In this document: positions 1 to 7,537 of the stretch, one piece after another
How positions within the stretch are numbered: position 1 is the stretch's first letter
How the letters are laid out: the number at the start of each line of letters is the position of its first letter
DNA from: Mucilaginibacter sp.
Lineage (GTDB): Bacteria > Bacteroidota > Bacteroidia > Sphingobacteriales > Sphingobacteriaceae
Direction of reading: 5' to 3'
DNA: 15,184 bases
NCBI GenBank assembly: GCA_028288315.1
Contig: JAQBNY010000145.1
Location: forward strand, 1 to 15,184
Made by a program: the position numbers and the translations under genes
The notes under the pieces: model-generated
What the model was told of the DNA's origin: nothing
Database searches by the model: none
The model's input: only the letters and a program-made list of their open reading frames with translations

Positions 1-840
1 GTAGTAGCAGTAAACAAGATGGATATGGTAGACTACAATGAAGAAGTTTTTAACCAGATAGTAGCCGATTATAAAGTGTTAGCCGCTAAGGTTAATCTTA
101 ACAATGTAACCTACATTCCGGTTAGCGCGCTAAAAGGTGATAACATTGTTCACGCATCGCCAAACATTAGCTGGTACAGCGGCGACAGCTTGCTACATCA
201 CCTGGAAAATGTGGAGATTACGATAGATGATTCATCTGCACACGCAAGGCTGCCTGTACAGTGGGTGGTACGCCCCCAAACAGAGGCTCTGCACGATTAT
301 CGTGGTTATGCAGGTCGCGTATCAAGCGGATCATTCCGCGTTAACGACAAGGTAACTGTGCTGCCTTCAGGCTTTAGCTCTACTATTTCAAAAATTGAAT
401 TGTTTGATAAACAGCCGGAGGAGGCTTTAGCAGGCATGTCTGTAACCGTACACCTGCAGGATAATATTGATATTAGCCGTGGTGATATTATTGTAAACAG
501 TGCCGGGCACCCGCAGGTTGCAAAAGCTATTGAGGCCGATCTGTGCTGGATGGATACCCGTCCGCTGGATACATCCCTCACCTATTTAGTGCAACATAAT
601 ACTAAAACAGTGCGTTGCAAGGTGCAGGAAATTCTTTATAAGGTGAACATAAATACACTGGAGAAAGATTTTGCAGAAGATTTTAAGCTGAACGATATTG
701 GCCGCATTATTATTAAAACTGCCGAGCCTTTAGCTTTTGATCCTTACCAACTAAATAAAGCCAACGGTGGCGCTATAATTATTGATAGCCGCACAAACCT
801 AACAGTTGGAGCTTTAATGCTGAGAGATTCGGTAGAGTAA
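1..840 (+). CDS. cysN: Sulfate adenylyltransferase subunit 1 (GTPase subunit), 3' part
   Basis: CysN is the GTPase subunit of ATP sulfurylase. With CysD it makes adenosine 5'-phosphosulfate from ATP and sulfate, the first step of cytoplasmic sulfate assimilation. The frame is already open at base 1, so the start and the P-loop lie outside; 279 codons are visible, and about a third of the protein appears to be missing. The G4 motif NKMD is at visible residues 5-8 and the G5-like SALKGDN at 42-48. A CysN-type WYSGDSLLHHLE stretch follows at about 58-69, then EF-Tu-like barrel domains 2 (about 85-165) and 3 (about 175-275). Residues near the C-terminus (NGGAIIIDSRTN) are family-typical. cysD would be expected just upstream. 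A strong terminator follows the stop, so this is the end of its operon. No sign of damage. The identity is firm; a bifunctional CysNC is excluded because no kinase domain follows. Confidence 0.95.
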   Translation, partial: VVAVNKMDMVDYNEEVFNQIVADYKVLAAKVNLNNVTYIPVSALKGDNIVHASPNISWYSGDSLLHHLENVEITIDDSSAHARLPVQWVVRPQTEALHDYRGYAGRVSSGSFRVNDKVTVLPSGFSSTISKIELFDKQPEEALAGMSVTVHLQDNIDISRGDIIVNSAGHPQVAKAIEADLCWMDTRPLDTSLTYLVQHNTKTVRCKVQEILYKVNINTLEKDFAEDFKLNDIGRIIIKTAEPLAFDPYQLNKANGGAIIIDSRTNLTVGALMLRDSVE

Positions 841-866
841 ATTAGAACTCCGATTATTAGATTTTT

Positions 867-899
867 AAAATGACAAGATTTTTCTTGTCATTTTTTTTT
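867..899 (+). terminator. Rho-independent terminator of cysN
   Basis: A stem TGACAAG (871-877) pairs with CTTGTCA (884-890) across a 6-base loop. Four more A-T pairs extend it at the base, and nine T residues follow (891-899). It starts 26 bases after the cysN stop and fits an intrinsic terminator very well. Confidence 0.9.
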
Positions 900-904
900 G
901 CCCC

Positions 905-983
905 TGTCATCCTGAGCAATAGCGAAAGATTTGTTTAAATATGTATGTCTTAAAATAGATGCTTCCCTACGTTCAGCATGACA
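905..983. repeat. Short intergenic inverted-repeat element, copy 1
   Basis: The element is bounded by TGTCATCCTGAGC (905-917) and, inverted, GTTCAGCATGACA (971-983). The arms match at 11 of 13 positions, and the 79-base unit has no coding potential. A second, more degraded unit with the same end motif lies at 8938-9004. Small non-autonomous elements or REP-like sequences of this type are scattered through Bacteroidota intergenic regions; that this one belongs to such a family is inference. Confidence 0.6.
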
Positions 984-995
984 ATCAATTTCCAC

Positions 996-1029
996 AAAAA
1001 AAGCGGGCAGTTTACCCGCCCGCTTTTTT
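996..1029 (-). terminator. Terminator of the TonB-dependent receptor gene (probably bidirectional)
   Basis: AGCGGGC (1002-1008) pairs with GCCCGCT (1018-1024), flanked by an A run on one side and a T run on the other. Read on the minus strand it is a GC-rich stem followed by seven T residues, 75 bases beyond the receptor stop codon. The flanking runs allow it to work in both directions and to insulate the convergent cysN transcript. Confidence 0.85.
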
Positions 1030-1073
1030 AAAAAACTAAATCACCTAAAAACAATCTTGATAAGATATTAAGT

Positions 1074-1092
1074 CATGAATTCTTGATTCATG
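1074..1092. repeat. Small hairpin downstream of the receptor stop
   Basis: CATGAAT (1074-1080) and ATTCATG (1086-1092) form a perfect 7-base inverted repeat with a 5-base loop, just after the receptor stop codon (1104-1106, minus strand). It has no T run of its own and may simply add a 3' stem to the receptor mRNA. Confidence 0.4.
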
Positions 1093-1103
1093 GCTTTTAC
1101 ATC

Positions 1104-4061
1104 TTATTTATCTTTCGCACCGCTTAGTAATCCATCAAGCGTGATAGATACATAATACAAGCCACCAATTGTAGGTCCGCCGGCATATTGGATAAATCTT
1201 TTATTGAAAATATTTGATGCCCCTATCTTGAATGTTGCATAATACACCGGCACCCGGTAAGTTACCTGTGCATCAAAAGTGTGAATGGCATCAACCATAC
1301 CTGTTACCAACGGACTTTCCCACAGGAAAGATTGCTGCCATTTATAAACAATATTAAAACCAAAGTTCTTCGCCACCTCGCGGTTGCCAAAGGAAAGGTT
1401 ACCTGACCACTCAGGCGTGTTAAAGCCGGTCACGAATATATCTGAGGTTTGCTGAGCTTTCAGTTTATTAAAGCTTACGTTACCAGATACGGTATATCGT
1501 TTATAAAAATTATATGTTAAGCCGGCTGATGAGCCATAGTTGTTATAGATGTTTTTGGCATTGGTATACACACGATAGCGGCTTTGTCCTGCGCTGGCAG
1601 CGTTGGTTGATGTGGCTGTTGTAGGGTCGCGGTTTATGTCAAGCATGCTCAACACGGCAGCATCTGTACCAACAGTTGTTCCGTTTGGCACAAACACCTG
1701 TACCTGGCCCAAAAAGCCATTGTAGCGGTTAGTATAAGCATCTACATCCAAAAATACTTTGTTATCAAAGAAGATTCCTTTGTAACCTACCTCAAATGAA
1801 GTGATCTGTTCAGGGCGTGCTTTAGGTAAGTCGGCTACCTGCAACAGGTTCCTGTTTGCTAAAGCTGTGGCGTCATCGCCGGTGGCAGACTGTGCTTTAA
1901 CAGCCGCATTGAATGCTGTTACCGATTGTTGTGTATAGCTGTTATCTAAATATCCTAAGCCATTATTAATAAAATCTAAACTACCCACACGTTTAACACG
2001 GCCATTGTTCACATAAGATAACGCTTCAAATAATGATGGGAAACGATAACCATTCTGGAACGTGAACCTAAAATTATGGTTTTGTGTTGGCGAGTAAACC
2101 GCTGCGAAACGTGGCGTAAATTTAGGATCAAAATAAGGGTTGTAATCCCACCGTACCGATCCAAATAGTTTTAACTTTTCGTCAAAGAATGTTTTAGTTA
2201 CCTGGGTAAAGGCACCATATTTCTTGTAAATAACATCATTACCAAAGCTGCCATCAGGCAAAGGGGTGTTCCTATCGGCTATGGAACGACTAAAATCAAC
2301 AAAGTTATTCCCATCCGGTATAATCTGATAAACACGTAAATCGGCGCCCACCAGCAGGTCAACCACCTTAACCTTGCGGGTAAGGTCCCACTGTGCTTCG
2401 CCATTAAACATATGGCTTTTTTGTATTAACGCGGCACCACCTGTTACGGGTGCATTAGGTATCAAACTTGATTTAATATCCCAGTTGTTTATGCCAATGA
2501 TGGTATTTTTTAGCGCATCAAAAGCGGGTGTGCCGGGCTCTACCCTACCTGCATCTGCAGCAGCACGTGCAGCATTATTTGCAGCAGCAAGATTGGCCGA
2601 TGTTAAACCGCCATTTGCTGAAGCATAAGATGTAAGTGCATTTTTATAAGTAGTTGCCCATACCGAGTTGCTGGCATGGTTAAGGTCAAGGTTATCTGCC
2701 AGTGGTTTCACATTATATGAATTGCCGGTATTCTCAATTGACTCATACCCACGAATCAGGAAATCTTTACCTTTTAATTCCACCTTATGGTTTTGAACTG
2801 TAGCACCATTTAACGAAATCTTGTTTCCACGCTGAAATACACCATCCATTTTGCCATAGCGGTACGTGTAAGATAAGGTAGTATTTGGTGTAAGCTTGTA
2901 AGCCAGCGTACCATCCAGTTTTAAGTTGGTTACTTTAGGGTCTACCAAATCAACCTCATTATAACCTGTACGGGCAACGGTTAAATTGGGCCTTGCAACA
3001 CCATCAACCACAATACCTTTTATGGATACGGTGTTACTGCCTGCAAGAGCGTCATCACCATATTTGTTCCAGCCATCATACGCAGCGTTACTTGTTCCGG
3101 TTAATTCCGGATAAGCCGGGTTAGCGGTTTTAAGGTTAGTGGGGTTTTGATCTAAACGAGTGTTTGACTGCCAGTCTTTACCCTCCAGGTAGCTGGCGTT
3201 GATTTTGAAAGCAAACTTATCGTTAAACGCCTTAGCGTATCTTACAGCTGTTTCGGTAAGCGCGCTTGGGCTGATTCCTATACCATCTACATGGTTAATT
3301 CCTGTGCGGTGGTAAGCGCTTAAGCCCTGGTATCTGAAAGGATCTTTTGTGAACAGGTTAGATAGTCCGTTAATTGCATTGGTACCATACAGTGCCGCTG
3401 CTGCTCCGGGCGTTATCTCAATACTGGCTATATCCAATTCGGTTGGGCCTATAGCATTACCCAGCGGTACACCTAACGTTGCCGACTGCATATCTACCCC
3501 ATCTGCCAGTTGCATAAACCTAAAGTTGTTAGGGCTGTTAAAACCCCGCGTGTTAGGCACTTTAAGGGTAATGCTGGTAGTTGTCATCTGTACGCCTTTC
3601 ACGTTCTCCAGCGCATCATAAAAGCTTGGGCCGGGCGATTGTTTTAATGCGTTAATACTCAGCTTTTCAATAGCAACCGGTGATCGCAGTAGCTTCTCTT
3701 CCCTGCGCGATGCGGTAACTACCACCTCGTTTATAAGTAGCGATTGTGTTGTAAGATGTACATTTACAGCGCTGTTGGCATTTTTTATATAAAATTCCTG
3801 CGGCTGAAAGCCTATAGCACTAAAAACCAAAGTGAAAGGCAATTTGGCGCTGGTGGTTAATGAAAATGTACCTGTAGTGTCTGTAGCAACCCTATTGCTG
3901 GTACCTTTTATAGTTACGGTTGCGCCTATAAGCGGAGAACCGTGCTCGTCGTTTACTTTACCGCTTAAAATATAACTGCCGTTGAGCTGCGCCAGGGTTA
4001 CCGTTGGTACAAGCACTAACAATAGCATAATAAGCCTTAAAAAAATAGTATAAATTTTCAT
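1104..4061 (-). CDS. TonB-dependent outer membrane receptor with N-terminal carboxypeptidase-like domain
   Basis: This 985-residue outer membrane receptor is expected to import a scarce ligand using TonB-ExbBD energy. Residues 1-24 form a signal peptide (positive start, LIMLLLVLVPTVTLA, then Q25). A CarboxypepD_reg-like beta domain spans about 31-107, a TonB-box-like NEVVVTASR sits at 111-119, and the plug domain covers about 120-240 (VPNTRGFNS, LADGVDMQS, IEITPGAAAALYG). The rest is a 22-strand-type barrel, with an Ala-rich insertion and a C-terminal strand GLYYVSITLDGLL. I chose the ATG at 4061 because a signal peptide begins there; the frame opens further upstream only through a TTG at 4109 that would add 16 residues ahead of the signal peptide. 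No SusD-like gene is adjacent, so it does not look like a glycan SusCD pair. The ligand cannot be read from the sequence. The polycysteine leader ORF upstream and convergent cysN hint at a sulfur-containing ligand (inference). Confidence 0.93.
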   Translation of the reverse strand: MKIYTIFLRLIMLLLVLVPTVTLAQLNGSYILSGKVNDEHGSPLIGATVTIKGTSNRVATDTTGTFSLTTSAKLPFTLVFSAIGFQPQEFYIKNANSAVNVHLTTQSLLINEVVVTASRREEKLLRSPVAIEKLSINALKQSPGPSFYDALENVKGVQMTTTSITLKVPNTRGFNSPNNFRFMQLADGVDMQSATLGVPLGNAIGPTELDIASIEITPGAAAALYGTNAINGLSNLFTKDPFRYQGLSAYHRTGINHVDGIGISPSALTETAVRYAKAFNDKFAFKINASYLEGKDWQSNTRLDQNPTNLKTANPAYPELTGTSNAAYDGWNKYGDDALAGSNTVSIKGIVVDGVARPNLTVARTGYNEVDLVDPKVTNLKLDGTLAYKLTPNTTLSYTYRYGKMDGVFQRGNKISLNGATVQNHKVELKGKDFLIRGYESIENTGNSYNVKPLADNLDLNHASNSVWATTYKNALTSYASANGGLTSANLAAANNAARAAADAGRVEPGTPAFDALKNTIIGINNWDIKSSLIPNAPVTGGAALIQKSHMFNGEAQWDLTRKVKVVDLLVGADLRVYQIIPDGNNFVDFSRSIADRNTPLPDGSFGNDVIYKKYGAFTQVTKTFFDEKLKLFGSVRWDYNPYFDPKFTPRFAAVYSPTQNHNFRFTFQNGYRFPSLFEALSYVNNGRVKRVGSLDFINNGLGYLDNSYTQQSVTAFNAAVKAQSATGDDATALANRNLLQVADLPKARPEQITSFEVGYKGIFFDNKVFLDVDAYTNRYNGFLGQVQVFVPNGTTVGTDAAVLSMLDINRDPTTATSTNAASAGQSRYRVYTNAKNIYNNYGSSAGLTYNFYKRYTVSGNVSFNKLKAQQTSDIFVTGFNTPEWSGNLSFGNREVAKNFGFNIVYKWQQSFLWESPLVTGMVDAIHTFDAQVTYRVPVYYATFKIGASNIFNKRFIQYAGGPTIGGLYYVSITLDGLLSGAKDK

Positions 4062-4115
4062 GTAATTGGGTGAAAGAAATGAAATAAGGTTAATTACTAA
4101 TTGTTGCAAAGGGAA

Positions 4116-4157
4116 TTAACAACAACAGCATGCGGTTAGGCGCTGCATTGGGAACAT
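4116..4157 (-). CDS. Putative 13-residue polycysteine leader peptide upstream of the receptor
   Basis: In the receptor's 5' leader the minus strand reads ATG at 4157, then codons for MFPMQRLTACCCC, then TAA (4118-4116). Codons 10-13 are TGC TGT TGT TGT. A second in-frame ATG at codon 4 would give MQRLTACCCC. The ORF lies about 40 bases after the predicted transcription start and ends 54 bases before the receptor ATG. It is in the receptor's reading frame, separated by its stop. The cysteine codons (4120-4125) can pair with CAACAA (minus strand, 4106-4101), so a ribosome paused on them would change the downstream fold. Polycysteine leader ORFs are known cysteine-responsive attenuators in mycobacteria; such a role here is inference. 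Four Cys codons could arise by chance in a GTT/TGT-rich stretch, but their place at the very end of a short ORF after a consensus promoter is what a leader peptide looks like. Confidence 0.55.
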   Translation of the reverse strand: MFPMQRLTACCCC

Positions 4158-4186
4158 TCGAACTAAATATGTAACTAAATAATACA

Positions 4187-4209
4187 TTGTCTATAGAATA
4201 AGTAGACAA
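4187..4209. promoter_or_regulatory. Inverted repeat over the receptor -7 box and start site
   Basis: TTGTCTA (4187-4193) and TAGACAA (4203-4209) are perfect inverted arms with a 9-base spacer. They cover the downstream edge of the predicted -7 box and the predicted start of transcription. The site is a candidate operator, or a 5' stem in the transcript if initiation is slightly upstream. No cognate regulator is encoded in the window. Confidence 0.45.
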
Positions 4210-4237
4210 AAATATTAAATATTTTATTGATACCAAA
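4207..4237 (-). promoter_or_regulatory. Consensus Bacteroidota promoter for the TonB-dependent receptor
   Basis: On the minus strand TTTG (4237-4234) is followed after 19 bases by TATTTTTG (4214-4207). This matches exactly the housekeeping-sigma consensus of Bacteroidota, TTTG, 19-21 bases, TAnnTTTG. Transcription should begin near 4200, giving a leader of about 140 bases that contains the polycysteine ORF. Confidence 0.75.
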
Positions 4238-4269
4238 TAAATTTGATATTATTTTAAAAATAGTATCAA
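4209..4269. promoter_or_regulatory. AT-rich divergent control region with two further inverted repeats
   Basis: A perfect 17-base palindrome with arms AAAATATT / AATATTTT around 4217 lies between the receptor promoter boxes. A second pair, TTGATAC (4227-4233) and GTATCAA (4263-4269), brackets a TAAATTTG (4238-4245). That 8-mer matches the -7 consensus on the plus strand and could serve proB, but I see no TTTG at the right distance upstream of it. The sequence is very AT-rich, so chance palindromes are easier here. Confidence 0.4.
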
Positions 4270-4274
4270 AAAAG

Positions 4275-4312
4275 TAGTCGTTTAAGTAGTAAATTAGTAA
4301 TATTGACGACTA
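4275..4312 (+). promoter_or_regulatory. Inverted repeat and weak -7-like box just upstream of proB
   Basis: TAGTCGT (4275-4281) and ACGACTA (4306-4312) are perfect 7-base inverted arms ending 15 bases before the proB ATG. TAATATTG (4298-4305) is one mismatch from TAnnTTTG and would give a nearly leaderless proB transcript. No matching -33 TTTG is visible. It could instead be a 5' hairpin formed by transcripts starting near 4250. Confidence 0.35.
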
Positions 4313-4327
4313 AACAGATATACATTA

Positions 4328-5407
4328 ATGGCTTTTAATTACCAGCGGATAATTATTAAAATAGGTTCAAACGTTATAACCAAACCAAACGGCTTGCCGG
4401 ATGTGGAACGTATTGAACATTTGGTGAACCAAATTGCCGCAATTAAAAAACAGGGAAAGGAAGTTATTTTAGTATCATCGGGCGCAGTTGCATCTGGCAG
4501 GAGTTTAATAAAAGTGACCGATAAATATGATGCAGTGGCTACCCGCCAGTTACTGGCATCAATAGGGCAGGTAAAATTGATAAATACCTATTCTCATCTG
4601 TTTGAAAAGTTTGACATCCTTTGCTCGCAGGTTTTGGTGACCAAGGAGGATTTCAGGGACAGGCTGCATTACCTTAACATGAAAAACTGTTTGGAAATTT
4701 TGTTGCAGCACCAGGTTATCCCGGTTATTAATGAGAATGATGTAGTATCGGTAACAGAACTGATGTTTACTGATAATGACGAGCTTGCCGGTTTGATAGC
4801 ATCCATGCTGAATGCGCAGGCTCTTATTGTACTTACTAATGTTGATGGCATTTATGATGGCGACCCGAAGCTATCGGGATCGGCCGTGATCAAAGAAGTG
4901 ACCGAAGCAGGTATCGATTTTTCATCCTTTGTAAGCTCGGGTCGTTCGCAATTTGGGCGCGGCGGAATGATTACAAAATCTACCATTGCGCATAAGGTGG
5001 CTAAACTGGGCATAGCGGTCCACATCGCCAATGGCACAAAAGAAAATATCCTTACGGATGTTTTGGATAATAAGGTTAGTCACACTCGTTTTATCCCCAA
5101 GAAAAAAGCATCAGGCAAAAAGAAATGGATAGCCCATTCAGAAACCGCTGCAACCGGTGTTGTAAAGGTAAATGAAGGTGCAAAGGTGGCTTTGATATCC
5201 AGCAAAGCATCAAGTTTGCTGCCTGTGGGTGTAATTGATGTAATATCCGACTTTAAAAAGGGCGAGATCATCAAGATCGTCGACGAAAACAATAAACTGA
5301 TAGGTCTGGGCCTGGCAGAATATGGCGCTGAAAAAGCGCGTGAGTGGATAGGCCAAAAAAATCAGCGGCCACTGGTACATTATGATTACCTTTATTTACA
5401 GGGATAA
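4328..5407 (+). CDS. proB: Glutamate 5-kinase
   Basis: ProB phosphorylates L-glutamate to gamma-glutamyl phosphate using ATP, the committed step of proline synthesis in the cytoplasm. The 359-residue protein has the amino acid kinase fold at about 1-255: KIGSNV (11-16), VSSGAVA (49-55), NENDVVS (135-141), FTDNDELAG (147-155), NVDGIYDGDP (171-180) and FGRGGM (209-214). A linker rich in lysine (258-266) leads to a PUA domain at about 275-355. Length and domain order match the PUA-containing form such as the E. coli enzyme. The start ATG leads directly into the first beta strand and no better one is in frame. Only two bases separate its stop from proA, so the pair is one operon. Proline feedback inhibition is a family property, not something visible here. 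Confidence 0.97.
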   Translation: MAFNYQRIIIKIGSNVITKPNGLPDVERIEHLVNQIAAIKKQGKEVILVSSGAVASGRSLIKVTDKYDAVATRQLLASIGQVKLINTYSHLFEKFDILCSQVLVTKEDFRDRLHYLNMKNCLEILLQHQVIPVINENDVVSVTELMFTDNDELAGLIASMLNAQALIVLTNVDGIYDGDPKLSGSAVIKEVTEAGIDFSSFVSSGRSQFGRGGMITKSTIAHKVAKLGIAVHIANGTKENILTDVLDNKVSHTRFIPKKKASGKKKWIAHSETAATGVVKVNEGAKVALISSKASSLLPVGVIDVISDFKKGEIIKIVDENNKLIGLGLAEYGAEKAREWIGQKNQRPLVHYDYLYLQG

Positions 5408-5409
5408 CA

Positions 5410-6657
5410 ATGGCATATAAACAATATTTTGAGGATGCGTTAACAGCGGCACGTGGTAAGGTACTTTCTCCTGCTGTAATTGATAAGGTATTGCTTGATG
5501 TGGCAAAAGCCGCCATTGAACAAACCAATTTTCTTTTGCAGGAGAATAAAAAAGACTTGGAACGTATGGACCCCGCCGACCCAAAATATGACCGCCTTAC
5601 CCTTACCGCCGAACGAATAAAAGCTATTGCCGGTGACGTTGAAAATGTGGCCGGATTAAACAGTCCGCTGGGAGCTGTGCTTTCAGATAAAACATTACCT
5701 AATGGCCTGCATATATCTAAAGTAAGGGTACCGCTGGGTATTGTTGGTGTAATTTACGAGGCAAGGCCAAATGTCACTTTTGATGTATTTGCCCTTTGCT
5801 TTAAAACGGGCAACATCAGCATATTAAAAGGCGGCAGCGATGCTGATAACTCTAACAGGGCCATTATAAAAATTATACACGAGGTGCTATCGGCACATAA
5901 TATTGATGTAAATGTTGCCACCCTGTTACCTGTTGAACGCGAAGCCACCGAAGCCCTTTTAAACGCTGTAGGATATGTTGATGTATTGATACCACGTGGT
6001 AGTCAAGGCCTTATCGACTATGTGCGCAGCAACAGTAAAGTGCCGGTTATTGAGACAGGTGCGGGCATTGTACATACTTACTTTGATGAAACCGGCGACC
6101 TGGATAAGGCAACCGCTATTATTGATAATGCCAAAACACGCCGGGTAAGCGTTTGCAATGCCCTGGATTGCCTCATCATTAACAGCAAACGCCTCGGCGA
6201 TCTTGTGCATATAGTAGAGCCGCTTGGCGAAAAGCAAGTGACTTTGTATGCCGATAAAACCGCTTACAGCGTATTGGATGGCATCTATCCTGCCGGGCTG
6301 TTGCATGAAGCGCAACCCGAGCATTTCGGCACGGAGTTTTTGTCGATGAAAATGGCTATTAAAACAGTTGATAGTTTAGACGAAGCGCTTAATCACATCG
6401 CGGTTAACAGTTCTAAACACAGTGAGGCCATCATATCTGAAGATGAAAATCATATCGAAACATTTTTAAACCAGGTTGATGCCGCGGCGGTTTATGTAAA
6501 TGCCTCAACCGCGTTTACAGATGGTGCCCAGTTTGGCTTAGGTGCCGAGATAGGTATCAGTACACAAAAACTGCATGCCCGCGGTCCAATGGGATTAGAA
6601 GAACTCACAAGTTATAAATGGATTGTAAAAGGAAACGGGCAAATACGGACGCCATAG
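5410..6657 (+). CDS. proA: Glutamate-5-semialdehyde dehydrogenase (gamma-glutamyl phosphate reductase)
   Basis: ProA reduces the labile gamma-glutamyl phosphate made by ProB to glutamate 5-semialdehyde with NADPH; the product cyclises and is reduced by ProC, which is not in this window. The 415-residue protein is of normal length for the family and belongs to the aldehyde dehydrogenase superfamily. Visible signatures are VPLGIVGVIYEARPNVT (107-123), LKGGSDADNSNR (139-150), LIPRGSQGLID (193-203), VIETGAG (213-219) and the active-site segment RRVSVCNALDC with the likely nucleophile Cys249. Near the C-terminus, FTDGAQFGLGAEIGIST and HARGPMGLEELTSYKW are diagnostic. Translational coupling with proB is likely given the 2-base gap. 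Confidence 0.98.
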   Translation: MAYKQYFEDALTAARGKVLSPAVIDKVLLDVAKAAIEQTNFLLQENKKDLERMDPADPKYDRLTLTAERIKAIAGDVENVAGLNSPLGAVLSDKTLPNGLHISKVRVPLGIVGVIYEARPNVTFDVFALCFKTGNISILKGGSDADNSNRAIIKIIHEVLSAHNIDVNVATLLPVEREATEALLNAVGYVDVLIPRGSQGLIDYVRSNSKVPVIETGAGIVHTYFDETGDLDKATAIIDNAKTRRVSVCNALDCLIINSKRLGDLVHIVEPLGEKQVTLYADKTAYSVLDGIYPAGLLHEAQPEHFGTEFLSMKMAIKTVDSLDEALNHIAVNSSKHSEAIISEDENHIETFLNQVDAAAVYVNASTAFTDGAQFGLGAEIGISTQKLHARGPMGLEELTSYKWIVKGNGQIRTP

Positions 6658-6726
6658 TTTTTTAACCTTCTGTTAAAACAAAAACAGGCGGCTATTTTTT
6701 ATACTGATGTATTTAACTCCTTACAA

Positions 6727-7506
6727 ATGAGAAGTAAAGCAAGTATAAAAGGCCATCCAATACATCCTATACTTATACCATTTCCAATAGCATTTCTTAT
6801 AGGGACACTCCTGTTTGATGTTTTACATCTAACAAGTGGCAACAAAAGCTACTGGCAAACCGGCGAATACCTGGAAATAGCCGGAATTGTTTCTGCACTT
6901 ATTGCTGCCATACCCGGCGTTATTGATTATTTTAAAACAGTGCCTCCCAATAGCTCGGGTAAAAAGCGTGCCGTAGCACATGGTTTAATTAACATTTCAT
7001 TGGTTATTGTTTTTGCAATAGCCTATGTTCTTCGTAATAATTCTCCCTTAGCGTTGGTAATAGGTTTGGAAGCTATAGGAGTTATCATGCTTTTTATTTC
7101 GGGATGGCTTGGCGGGACTTTAGCTTACCGTAACCAGATAGGGGTTGATATTAGGTATGCCGGTGCCGGCAAATGGAATGAAACCCATGTAGCTGATAAC
7201 AAGGGGTTAATTGAGGTTGCGACTACCGATGAGTTAAAGACCGATCAAATGAAACTCATTCACATTGGCACTAAACGAATAGTTCTTGGAAAAACCGATT
7301 CGGGGTATTTGGCTTTTGATGACCGTTGCTGTCATAAAGGGGGTTCGTTAGCAGGCGGAACAATGATTTGCGGAACAGTTCAATGTCCATGGCATGGGTC
7401 GCAGTTTGATTGCAGCACCGGTATTGTAAAAGCAGGTCCGGCTAAAGAAAATATAGATGTATACCCGGTGAAGGAATCAAATGGCAAAATATACATTAAG
7501 TATTAG
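6727..7506 (+). CDS. DUF2231 membrane protein fused to a Rieske [2Fe-2S] domain
   Basis: The 259-residue protein joins two modules. Residues 1-135 form a DUF2231-type membrane domain with the typical GHPIHPILIPFPIAF start (9-23) and four predicted transmembrane helices at about 14-35, 48-68, 84-103 and 107-128. Residues 155-257 form a soluble Rieske domain whose cluster ligands are C201-x-H203 and C220-x-x-H223, 16 residues apart, as in canonical Rieske ferredoxins. It should be a membrane-anchored one-electron carrier; partner and physiological role are unknown. It follows proA by 69 bases and no promoter of the TTTG/TAnnTTTG type is evident in the gap, so read-through from proBA is possible. 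No oxygenase or cytochrome gene is nearby. The domain calls are firm, the function is open. Confidence 0.9.
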   Translation: MRSKASIKGHPIHPILIPFPIAFLIGTLLFDVLHLTSGNKSYWQTGEYLEIAGIVSALIAAIPGVIDYFKTVPPNSSGKKRAVAHGLINISLVIVFAIAYVLRNNSPLALVIGLEAIGVIMLFISGWLGGTLAYRNQIGVDIRYAGAGKWNETHVADNKGLIEVATTDELKTDQMKLIHIGTKRIVLGKTDSGYLAFDDRCCHKGGSLAGGTMICGTVQCPWHGSQFDCSTGIVKAGPAKENIDVYPVKESNGKIYIKY

Positions 7507-7537
7507 CGATCTTTAGTCGCTCTAATGGAGATGGACA

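Noticed and set aside
1104..4061. SusCD-type polysaccharide locus
   Set aside because: No SusD lipoprotein, glycoside hydrolase or sensor gene is adjacent; only the receptor is present.
4062..4109. TTG at 4109 as start of the TonB receptor
   Set aside because: It would place 16 polar and mixed residues ahead of a normal signal peptide that begins at the ATG at 4061.
5396..6324. Antisense ORFs across proB/proA and other genes
   Set aside because: They lie wholly within strongly conserved genes on the other strand and show no domain of their own.
6660..6678. TTTTAAC/GTTAAAA hairpin after proA as a terminator
   Set aside because: The stem is only 7 mostly A-T pairs and no T run follows, so termination between proA and the Rieske gene is not supported.
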